The notes under the pieces are model-generated. The model had not been told where the DNA came from. It did not search any database and saw nothing but the letters and a program-made list of their open reading frames with translations. Positions 16,760-23,255 of a stretch of DNA of 64,000 nt are shown here, piece after piece; the first letter of the stretch is position 1, and every line of letters begins with the position of its first letter. Position numbers and translations under genes: made by a program. This stretch comes from JAXMHN01 sp964578605 (GTDB taxonomy: Bacteria > Verrucomicrobiota > Verrucomicrobiia > Limisphaerales > SIBE01), in contig CAZODO010000017.1 in assembly GCA_964578605.1 (NCBI GenBank), positions 1-64,000 of the forward strand, in the 5' to 3' direction.

Positions 16760-17152
16760 ATGAACCCCGCCCCTCCCACCTTCCGAGCCACGATGATGGA
16801 CCTGAATCGGCCGGAGCCTCAACTCGTCCCACACGGGTCGCAAGTCCAGGGCTCGCGCCGTTTCCAGGCGATCGAGAAAGCCGTCGCCGTCGCGTTCGAT
16901 CTCTCAGTCGAGACCCTGCACGGCAGGTCACGAATCATCGCCCATGCCTGGCCCCGCCAGGTCGCCTACTGCATGCTCCGGGAATTCGCTCGCGCCAACA
17001 ATTGCGAGATCGGGAGGCACTTCGGCCGGAGCCATAACGCCATAACCACGGGCATTAAGCACGTCACCGATCTCCAGGACGTATATCCAAAGGTCCGGGT
17101 GGAGTTGGACAGCATCCGCCTCCAGGTGAAGCACCGGATTGCGAGCTTATGA
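16760..17152 (+). CDS. Stand-alone DnaA domain IV-like protein
   Basis: 130 residues from ATG 16760. Residues about 40-104 follow the DnaA C-terminal DNA-binding domain: VAFDLSVETLHGRSRI, the PRQVAYCMLREFA helix, then EIGRHFGRSHNAITTGIKHV, aligned with the DnaA-box recognition helix-turn-helix (usual form IGxxFGgRDHTTVxHA). The ATPase domains are absent. It may bind DnaA boxes in host or phage DNA and so steer replication. Overlaps the next gene as ATGA. Confidence 0.75.
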   Translation: MNPAPPTFRATMMDLNRPEPQLVPHGSQVQGSRRFQAIEKAVAVAFDLSVETLHGRSRIIAHAWPRQVAYCMLREFARANNCEIGRHFGRSHNAITTGIKHVTDLQDVYPKVRVELDSIRLQVKHRIASL

Positions 17153-17697
17153 CCTCAGCCCAACGCGCCCGATTCTACTTCCCAGCCTGGGCGGCCGCCG
17201 CCCAGGCCCACGGCTGGCAGTCCGCCAGCAGTCTTGCTGCAGCCCAGCGGCAGGAATGCTGGGCGAGCCCCGAGCTCAACAAGGTCTACCAGGCCGTCTG
17301 GGCCAACGCCCAGGTCCGCGCGTTCAACAAGGCCCGCGCGCTCACGCCCGACGATTTCCGGCACGCCTGCCATGCCGTCGCGATCGGCCGGGATGAGAGC
17401 GCGAATGACCTCACCAATGACGAATGCGAGCGCGTCGTGGCCCTGTTCAACCTTTTAGCCCGCCCCGACGATCTCCGCGCGATTATGGGCTGGTCCTCCC
17501 CCAATGAAGCCCGCCGCAAGCGGATGCTCTGGTGGATCCGCCGCAATTGCGTCGAGTCCTACGTCGTCGCCATCTGCCGTGAGAAGTTTGGCGTGGACGA
17601 GTTCCGCAGCCTGAGTTTCCCCCAACTCAGCCAGCTCCACATGACCCTCCGCAACCGCCGTAACGCCCGTAAGGCATCCGTCCCATCCGTCCCATAG
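17149..17697 (+). CDS. Putative GemA/gp16-like regulatory protein
   Basis: 182 residues, overlapping the DnaA-like gene. Helical throughout; LTPDDFRHACHAVAIGRDES, SANDLTNDECERVVALFNLL and the C-terminal CREKFGVDEFRSLSFPQLSQ resemble Mu GemA/gp16 (DUF1018) in spacing and in lying downstream of gam. The match is weaker than for Gam. GemA-type proteins modulate host gene expression after infection. Confidence 0.5.
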   Translation: MTSAQRARFYFPAWAAAAQAHGWQSASSLAAAQRQECWASPELNKVYQAVWANAQVRAFNKARALTPDDFRHACHAVAIGRDESANDLTNDECERVVALFNLLARPDDLRAIMGWSSPNEARRKRMLWWIRRNCVESYVVAICREKFGVDEFRSLSFPQLSQLHMTLRNRRNARKASVPSVP

Positions 17698-17702
17698 GTC
17701 CC

Positions 17703-18164
17703 ATGCCCAAACCCGTCATCATCACCCCAGAACGCATCGAGCGTGAGCTCCTGAACCGTGGCATCGATGTCTTTGACAACGCCAGCCTCGCCATCTCTGA
17801 CAGCCAATCCGCCGTCCCGACCAGGCGCTGGCTGCAGGACGGATTGGCGGAGGCCTGGTCGTCAGCTATGCGGCAGCTCCAGGTTACCTATTCCCCAGAC
17901 GTCTGGGACTGCGACGACTACGCCCGCGGCGCTGCCTTCATCGCCCAGCTCCAGCACGCCTGGACCCCGAACCGGCCAGCTAACACCGGGCTAGCCTTCG
18001 GGGAATTCTGGTATCGGCAAGCTGCTGGCGGCTTCCACGCGGTCAACGCAGCTTTTGTCTACGAGAAAGGCAACCTGGCGCTCACCCATTTCGAGCCTCA
18101 GACCGGCAAGCTGATTAAGCTGACTCCAGCCGAGATTCGCTCCGCAAAATTCATCCGCTTCTAA
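17703..18164 (+). CDS. Cysteine-hydrolase-like protein
   Basis: 153 residues. A WDCDDYARGAAF motif (C70) and a later GGFHAVNAAF (H112) are spaced as in transglutaminase-like or BTLCP-type cysteine peptidases, and EPQTGK follows at 131-136. No signal peptide is visible. It might process a phage or host protein, or be a cell-wall hydrolase; no other endolysin is visible in this window. Directly upstream of a tiny lipoprotein gene. Confidence 0.5.
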   Translation: MPKPVIITPERIERELLNRGIDVFDNASLAISDSQSAVPTRRWLQDGLAEAWSSAMRQLQVTYSPDVWDCDDYARGAAFIAQLQHAWTPNRPANTGLAFGEFWYRQAAGGFHAVNAAFVYEKGNLALTHFEPQTGKLIKLTPAEIRSAKFIRF

Positions 18165-18166
18165 CC

Positions 18167-18295
18167 ATGCGAACCCTTTACGCCATCCTTGCCGCAGTCC
18201 TGCTGGCCGGCTGCTCTACCCCAGCACCCCAGCCCAAAAGCGGCGTCACTATTACCATCCCACCAGCCCCGGTCGAATACGGCACCGTCGACTGA
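18167..18295 (+). CDS. 42-residue proline-rich lipoprotein
   Basis: A 42-codon ORF between 18164 and 18299. It has a basic start (MRT), a hydrophobic helix and a clear lipobox LLAGC with Cys at residue 15, then a short Pro-rich mature part (STPAPQPKS, then IPPAPVEYG). It fits the narrow space between its neighbours with no extra bases to spare. Size and proline content resemble Rz1-type outer spanins; superinfection-exclusion lipoproteins are another possibility. Confidence 0.65.
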   Translation: MRTLYAILAAVLLAGCSTPAPQPKSGVTITIPPAPVEYGTVD

Positions 18296-18298
18296 TCC

Positions 18299-18631
18299 AT
18301 GGACCCGCAATTATCATTCTTCCCCGAGCCTCCAGACGACAAGAACGTCCGCTGGCTTGAGGATCTGCTCCGCTCACACCCTGGCTGGATGACCGCGGCG
18401 CAGATCCTCGAGCTCCTGGGCCAGGACGACACCGACACCGCCAAGCGCCAGCTCCGCCTGCTGGCCAACTCCAGCGAATGGGTCATCAGCGGCCAGAAGG
18501 GATACAAGCACCTGGAGCACGCCACGACCGAGGAAATCAGCCACTTCGCCAATTGGATGGAGTCCCAGGCCAAACAAATGACCCGGCGCGCCGAGGCCGT
18601 CCGCCGCAACGCCCATCGAATCTTCGGATAA
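18299..18631 (+). CDS. Winged-helix-like hypothetical protein
   Basis: 110 residues. Residues about 20-70 look like a winged helix (MTAAQILELLGQDDTDTAKR, then RLLANSSEWVISGQKGYKHL), followed by a helical tail with many Lys and Arg. It starts 3 bp after the lipoprotein stop. It could be a transcription regulator of the middle or late phase; no homologue is recognised. Confidence 0.55.
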   Translation: MDPQLSFFPEPPDDKNVRWLEDLLRSHPGWMTAAQILELLGQDDTDTAKRQLRLLANSSEWVISGQKGYKHLEHATTEEISHFANWMESQAKQMTRRAEAVRRNAHRIFG

Positions 18632-18883
18632 ATGAAAAATAACCCCATCAGTCCTATGAGTCCCATGCGTCCCGTCAAACGACCCACCAACCCTCTCCCA
18701 GGCCCCATCCTCTGGATGCCGGCCAGCATCCCACCCGACGCCGATATCACCGTCCTGATCGCCTGCGCCGACGGCGACGAACCCGTCTGGCTCGGCTACC
18801 TCGACGGCGACACCTGGCGTACCGTCGAAGGCGCCCAGGTCACCGTCACCCACTGGGCCGATCTGCCAATGGCGCCAAAATGA
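18632..18883 (+). CDS. DUF551-like small protein
   Basis: 83 residues beginning immediately after the previous stop. The C-terminal part follows the DUF551 pattern seen in many phages: ILWMPASIPPDADITVLIAC, WLGYLDGDTWRTV, then VTHWADLPMAP. Function of this family is unknown. It overlaps the next gene as ATGA at 18880. Confidence 0.65.
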   Translation: MKNNPISPMSPMRPVKRPTNPLPGPILWMPASIPPDADITVLIACADGDEPVWLGYLDGDTWRTVEGAQVTVTHWADLPMAPK

Positions 18884-19614
18884 AGAAGTATTTTGCAGAA
18901 TACCACTACTCGATCAAACGCTGGGCTAAGCGTCATCAAATGGGCATCGATGACGCCGTGCTCGCCTTGCTGGATGAAGCTGACGGTCCGGACCCAACCG
19001 AGACGATCAAGCAATCAGCGGCTGTTGCTGAATACAGAATATTAACCGGGGAAGGTGTCCACTATTTCGTAGAGTCTGACGAACTCGCGCGAAAGCTGAT
19101 CGAGTTCGGAATCACATTTGACCCCCGCATTCTTGAAATCATTGCGGAGAATTACCCCCGTGGAATTATCCACACGTGCGGCAAACAAGCGACGGCTGTG
19201 ATGTTCGATTGGCATCCGGGCATTCTCATACTTTGTGAGAACGGCACTCTCTTCCACTCCTATCCAGTGAAGGAGAAAACCTCCCTTGAGCCTGGCTGTG
19301 ATAGAGCGGTCAGATTGGTATTGGGGTTTGCTCTGTACGCGGCCTGTTTTCCCGATGCTGTAAAAGATGGCTTTCCCGAGTTTGCCAAGCACCCAAACCA
19401 CTTTCGAAAATCTCGGTGTAGTGCTGTGTTCGTTGCACCCCAGATCGTCGACCGTAGTGGCCCTATTCCTCACTTTCGCCACGGGCATCCGCGGATCCTT
19501 CAATCGGAGCGGTATACACGAATGCGGTGGAAAGTGATCTGGGTTTCCGAGTGCTTCGTTAAGGGCCAGGTCAGGACGGTCGAAGAAAACGGCCAGGATC
19601 CATGCAATTCATAA
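18880..19614 (+). CDS. Hypothetical protein with C-terminal RHGHPR motif
   Basis: 244 residues. The N-terminal part is helical and acidic, the middle is hydrophobic and mixed, and the end reads PHFRHGHPRILQSERYTRMR followed by KVIWVSECFVKG. A C-terminal motif of this kind (histidine, RGH, WR, then a beta strand) is found in several phage proteins of unknown role. The base composition is slightly less GC-rich than in neighbours. It overlaps the head-protein gene by 13 bp. Confidence 0.5.
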   Translation: MKKYFAEYHYSIKRWAKRHQMGIDDAVLALLDEADGPDPTETIKQSAAVAEYRILTGEGVHYFVESDELARKLIEFGITFDPRILEIIAENYPRGIIHTCGKQATAVMFDWHPGILILCENGTLFHSYPVKEKTSLEPGCDRAVRLVLGFALYAACFPDAVKDGFPEFAKHPNHFRKSRCSAVFVAPQIVDRSGPIPHFRHGHPRILQSERYTRMRWKVIWVSECFVKGQVRTVEENGQDPCNS

Positions 19615-21047
19615 AACCCATCCCTTTCACGGACGCCATCGACAAGCTCGGCCGCAAGTCCATCATCGGCTCCAGCCTGAACTCCGAGCAATGGTCCCGC
19701 GTGCCCTTGGCTCTGCGCGAGCGCGCGTTCTTCAGTGCCACCATTGAGTCCACCAGGTTCCTCCAGCGTGCCCGCGACAGCATCGGCGATTTTCTATCGG
19801 CTGCCCGCGAAGAAATCACCCTTCCAGACGGCTCCAAGACCACTGCTATCAAGACCGGCAGCCGGGCCGACTTCGTCAAGCAGACGCAGGATTTCGCCTA
19901 TGCCGAAGGCATGGGCCCGATCGATCCCAAGCACGTCGGCACCATCCGTGACATCCGCACCGAAAAGCGCCTTGGCCTTATCTTCGACACCCAGGTCCGC
20001 CAGGCCCAGGATTACGGCTGGTGGAAGCAGGGCCAGGATCCCGCCGTCCTGGACGCCTACCCGGCCCAGCGCTTCATCCGCGAGCGGGAGGTCAAGCAGG
20101 AACGCGACTACCACCGTTTTCACGAAAACGAAGTTCAGTTGAAGAGCGACCTCGGATTCTGGAAGGCGCTGAACCGCGACTTCGGCGTCCCGTGGGGCCC
20201 GTGGGGTTGGGGCTGTGGCCACGACGTCGAGGACGTCGACCGCGAAGAAGCCGAACGTCTGGGCCTCATTGCGCCCGGTGAGCGCGCTAAACCTGTCGAG
20301 CAAGAGTTCAACGACGAACTCGAAGCCAGCGTCCGCGGCCTCGACGACGACATGCGCCGGAGTCTGGCTGATGCCTTCGGCGACCAGATCCAAATTGACG
20401 GTGATAACATCCAATGGAAAGGTGGCACACATGAGCGAACCCAACCGCAAACACGAGTTGGTCGAAGTGAATCCAGACGGGAGCCTGACCAGGCATCCGA
20501 TCTCGCCAGAAGAGTCAGCGAGGCTGCACGAGGAATTCTTGAAGGTTTTCGATCCGGAGACACTGGTGCCCCGCTCGCACCTCAAGTATCTCAAGGGGGA
20601 GCGGCAAGCCTCGGTGCCGTCGCCAACGGCCGCAAGCCCCTCTACCACGAAGAATTCTTCCCCGGAGAAGCCGAAGCCGTAGCCGAGCATCTCAGGTCCC
20701 GCCTTCCTCGATCTGTCCAGATCACGGCCAAAGAGAACCATCTCTACGCCTACCGTCCAGACGTGGTCCAGCGGGTCGTTGATGCAGCCCCCGACGATTA
20801 CCCTGGCGACTCCCTTTTCGAGAAGATTGAGCGTGCGACCCTGTCCGGCACCAACGGCCAACTCCTGGGCTACGGTGCCTGGACAATGCTCCAACCAGGC
20901 CGCGTCCTGGTGACCATTTTCGACCCCGCCAAACGGCCTATCTTCGGCTTCTACTCCCTTCGCGAATCCGCCGAGCGCTACGCCATCGAGCGCACCAAAG
21001 ATTTCACTGACGCCTTCGGCCCCGGCTACACCTTCAAAATCTCATGA
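19602..21047 (+). CDS. gpF-like head morphogenesis protein with extra C-terminal domain
   Basis: 481 residues. The first 260 follow the Mu gpF (minor head) plan: SRADFVKQTQDFAYAEGMG, RLGLIFDTQVRQAQDYGWW, an aromatic YPAQRFIRERE region, FWKALNRDFGVPWGPWGWGC and GHDVEDVDREEAERLGL. The Gly/Trp/Cys-rich end of that core matches the PPNGWGCRC box of the family. Residues 280-350 are low in protein character, then a second domain starts at LYHEEFFPGEAEAVAEHL. In Mu, F lies between portal and G; here it is over 16 kb away on the other strand. AGGA precedes the ATG. Confidence 0.7.
   Translation: MQFIKPIPFTDAIDKLGRKSIIGSSLNSEQWSRVPLALRERAFFSATIESTRFLQRARDSIGDFLSAAREEITLPDGSKTTAIKTGSRADFVKQTQDFAYAEGMGPIDPKHVGTIRDIRTEKRLGLIFDTQVRQAQDYGWWKQGQDPAVLDAYPAQRFIREREVKQERDYHRFHENEVQLKSDLGFWKALNRDFGVPWGPWGWGCGHDVEDVDREEAERLGLIAPGERAKPVEQEFNDELEASVRGLDDDMRRSLADAFGDQIQIDGDNIQWKGGTHERTQPQTRVGRSESRREPDQASDLARRVSEAARGILEGFRSGDTGAPLAPQVSQGGAASLGAVANGRKPLYHEEFFPGEAEAVAEHLRSRLPRSVQITAKENHLYAYRPDVVQRVVDAAPDDYPGDSLFEKIERATLSGTNGQLLGYGAWTMLQPGRVLVTIFDPAKRPIFGFYSLRESAERYAIERTKDFTDAFGPGYTFKIS
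20431..20682 (+). CDS. Overlapping small gene inside the gpF-like ORF
   Basis: 83 residues in another frame inside the 481-codon ORF. ATG 20431 has AGGTGG close upstream. The product looks well formed: ELVEVNPDGSLTRHPISPEE, then SARLHEEFLKVFDPETLVPR, ending in a Ser/Pro/Lys-rich tail. The host frame is weak over the same stretch. Either this is a true overprinted gene, or gpF once ended here and a later domain was fused. Confidence 0.5.
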   Translation: MSEPNRKHELVEVNPDGSLTRHPISPEESARLHEEFLKVFDPETLVPRSHLKYLKGERQASVPSPTAASPSTTKNSSPEKPKP

Positions 21048-21367
21048 GAAAATCTTTAGTCGGACGGATCGGCAAGCAGAGGCCCTCTCACGATTGGGAG
21101 TCCCGCGACTACGCTCTGCCGGTGATCCCGTGCTCAATGACGGTCTGCCCGGTCAACCGACATGGAAAATGCGCCTCCCCGGCCGCCATAAAGGTCGGAG
21201 CTGATGGGCGCTGTACGACGGGCCAAGACTTCAAGGCAAACCCTGTAGTCCAGTCCAATCAGCCCCCGCGGTGTAAGTGGTGTGGCGGCCTTATCCGCCC
21301 GAACCCGGCAAACCTTTCCTGGGAGCATATCGGAGAGAAGCTGAGTCACGCCGCTGAACCGAGATGA
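21044..21367 (+). CDS. Cys-rich hypothetical protein
   Basis: 107 residues, overlapping the gpF-like stop as ATGA. Seven Cys residues are arranged in two groups (CSMTVC then GKCAS and GRCTTG; CKWCGG), suggesting a zinc or Fe-S site. No membrane segment or signal. It overlaps the polymerase-X-like gene by four bases. Function unknown. Confidence 0.55.
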   Translation: MRKSLVGRIGKQRPSHDWESRDYALPVIPCSMTVCPVNRHGKCASPAAIKVGADGRCTTGQDFKANPVVQSNQPPRCKWCGGLIRPNPANLSWEHIGEKLSHAAEPR

Positions 21368-21897
21368 GCCTCCCCCTCGCCACCGCTGAGCGGATCGGCG
21401 CCAAGATCGCTGGCGAGCTCACACCCTTTTGCGACCAGATCCAGGTCGCGGGATCCATCCGCCGGCGCCGCCCGACCGTCAATGACATCGACCTGGTCGT
21501 CCTCCCTAAGCCCGGCCGAGCCGAGGCCGTGCGCGAGCGCTGCATGCGCAATGCAATCCGCGTGCAGACCGAAGGCGAGATGACCCTCGTCGTTTACCTG
21601 CGGTACCCTCCTGCCGGGCCGGACGGCCTCCAGCTCGACGTCTGGATTGCCACACCCGCGGTCGCCGACCTTTTCGGTGGCACCCCCACCAACTTTGGGA
21701 CCCTCTTGCTCTGCCGGACCGGCAGCCGGGAGCACAACATCCGCCTGGTGGTCCGGGCGGAGAAAATGGGCTATCGCTGGAACCCCTACCATGGTGTCTA
21801 CGACGGCCACGGTCGATGCCTCGCCAGGGCCACCGAGGAGGACGTCTTCAAAGTCCTGGGCCTCGACTTCGTCCGCCCCGAGGACCGCGAAGTCTGA
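21364..21897 (+). CDS. Minimal family X DNA polymerase-like nucleotidyltransferase
   Basis: 177 residues. The palm domain shows GSIRRRRPTVNDIDLVVLP with metal ligands D41 and D43 and a third Asp at D92 (LQLDVW). The thumb has TGSREHNIRL (119-128) and a C-terminal tEEDVFkvLGLDfvrPEDRE block, as in bacterial PolX. The N-terminal 8-kDa/fingers part and the PHP nuclease are missing, so it is far shorter than the usual 570 residues. It may repair gaps at the phage ends after transposition; that is inference. Confidence 0.8.
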   Translation: MSLPLATAERIGAKIAGELTPFCDQIQVAGSIRRRRPTVNDIDLVVLPKPGRAEAVRERCMRNAIRVQTEGEMTLVVYLRYPPAGPDGLQLDVWIATPAVADLFGGTPTNFGTLLLCRTGSREHNIRLVVRAEKMGYRWNPYHGVYDGHGRCLARATEEDVFKVLGLDFVRPEDREV

Positions 21898-21936
21898 CCC
21901 TTCTGAACCGGCCCGATCCGGCCAGGCCGCCGACCC

Positions 21937-22070
21937 TTTTCAAACTTTCTGCGGGGAGTGTCCGGCCGGCGGCCTTTTCAAACTTTAACTCCGGCCATCA
22001 AAACCGAGGTAAGTCGCGCTCCTTCTGGATGTTCCATCGAAAATCACGGTTTTTCAAACTATCTGCGGGT
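21937..22070 (+). repeat. Three spaced repeats near the prophage right end
   Basis: TTTTCAAACTTTCTGCGGGG at 21937, TTTTCAAACTTTAACTCCGG at 21975 and TTTTCAAACTATCTGCGGGT at 22051, same orientation. Start-to-start distances are 38 and 76 bp. Mu carries three MuA sites at its right end, so these are candidate transposase-binding sites. The last ends about 28 bp before the proposed phage boundary. Confidence 0.55.
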
Positions 22071-22098
22071 AAGCTGCCTGCCTTTTGGAAATGGAGCA

Positions 22099-22173
22099 TG
22101 GTGCGCGCTGCAGGATTTGAACCTGCGACCCCCAGTGTGTGATACTGATGCTCTACCGCTGAGCTAAGCGCGC
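22099..22173 (-). tRNA. tRNA-Val(CAC)
   Basis: Reading the minus strand gives a full cloverleaf: acceptor GCGCGCT/AGCGCGC, D arm GCTC/GAGC, anticodon stem TCAGT/ACTGG with loop ATCACAC (anticodon CAC), T arm GCAGG-TTCAAAT-CCTGC, and encoded ACCA. CAC reads GUG, so valine. The prophage appears to end directly at the 3' CCA. Confidence 0.92.
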
Positions 22174-22223
22174 AGTGGTGGACAAGCTACCGGCCTTCAG
22201 AAACAATTCAAGAATTTCCTGCG

Positions 22224-23180
22224 ATGACAATGTTGCGACCAGAAATTCTCGCCTTTGGCGAACTGCTCTGGGATCTGCTGCCCTCCGGTCCTGTCCTGGG
22301 AGGCGCGCCCGCGAATTTCGCCTTCCGAATGAACACCTTGGGCGCCCCAACGCGGCTGGTCTCGCGCCTCGGGCGTGATGCGCTCGGTCAAGAGGCCTTC
22401 GCGCAATTAACCGCGCTGGGAATGGACACCTCCCAGATCCAGTGGGATGACGCGCTTCCGACCGGGACCGTGCCGGTGCGGCTCGATATTCGAGGCAACC
22501 CTGAGTTCACGATTGTGCCAAACGTGGCCTATGACCAAATCGAATGCACCGACGCTCTGGCGGAGTTGGCGGGCCAGGTCAAGTGCATCTGCTTTGGCAC
22601 GCTGGTGCAACGGACCAAGTGCAGCCGCCGAACGCTGCGAACGCTTCTCTCAAAGGCACCGAGTGCTTTGAAGCTGCTCGATCTGAACTTGCGGAAGGAG
22701 TGTTACACCGAGCAAACGATCGCGGAATCGCTCGAACGGGCGAACATCCTCAAGCTGAACGAGGCCGAGATGAACCATTTGGCCGCCCTTTTTGGTCTTC
22801 CAACGGGTTCTCTCGAGGGTTTCGCGCGGGCGGCAATTGAGCAATGGAATCTTACGCATTGCCTGGTGACGCTCGGCGAATGGGGCGCCTTTGCCGCGTC
22901 GGCCCAAGGGGAAGCGGCCTATTCGCCCGGATACGAGGTGGAACTCGCGGATACGTGCGGATCCGGGGACGCGTTTTCGGCCGGGTTCCTTTACGAGCTT
23001 CTCCGGGGGCAAACCACCGTGCGCTGCGTTGAAGCGGGCAATGCCCTCGGCGCGATAGTGGCTACTCAGCATGGGGCCACGCAGCCCATTTCAGCAGCGG
23101 ACCTGGCGGGCTTTCAGAAGCGCAAGATCCCACGGCGATCCAAGCCGGACTTGGAGCGGCTTCACGCAGCGGGAAGTTGA
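22224..23180 (+). CDS. PfkB-family sugar kinase, fructokinase-like
   Basis: 318 residues. An N-terminal FGELLWDLLP and GGAPANFAFRMNTLG fit ribokinase/fructokinase substrate binding. The C-terminal signature DTCGSGDAF (243-251) carries the catalytic Asp249 and anion hole. It should phosphorylate a sugar, most likely fructose, with ATP in the cytoplasm. A second ATG lies six bases downstream. It is separated from the peptide transporter by 75 bp. Confidence 0.85.
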   Translation: MTMLRPEILAFGELLWDLLPSGPVLGGAPANFAFRMNTLGAPTRLVSRLGRDALGQEAFAQLTALGMDTSQIQWDDALPTGTVPVRLDIRGNPEFTIVPNVAYDQIECTDALAELAGQVKCICFGTLVQRTKCSRRTLRTLLSKAPSALKLLDLNLRKECYTEQTIAESLERANILKLNEAEMNHLAALFGLPTGSLEGFARAAIEQWNLTHCLVTLGEWGAFAASAQGEAAYSPGYEVELADTCGSGDAFSAGFLYELLRGQTTVRCVEAGNALGAIVATQHGATQPISAADLAGFQKRKIPRRSKPDLERLHAAGS

Positions 23181-23255
23181 GAAGCCTTGCCGAGCCTGTC
23201 CGCGCGAGGCTAAGCTCGCCGCCAATGATGTCGCGAATAACCGTCTGATGCTCGC

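Larger units (their letters stand above)
1..22098. mobile_element. Mu-like prophage, right part
   Basis: The stretch carries a MuA-like transposase, MuB-like ATPase, Gam and a Mu-type head module (small and large terminase, DUF935-type portal, gpG-like, I protease/capsid, gpF-like). Head genes run leftward and early genes rightward from a repressor/Ner control region near 10.0-10.1 kb. Tail genes and the left end are not in the window. The right end is placed next to the tRNA-Val gene because the last phage-like gene stops at 21897, three spaced repeats follow, and a CA dinucleotide at 22097-22098 directly precedes the tRNA CCA. CA is the usual 3' terminus of Mu-like elements. The exact boundary is inferred. 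Confidence 0.85.
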
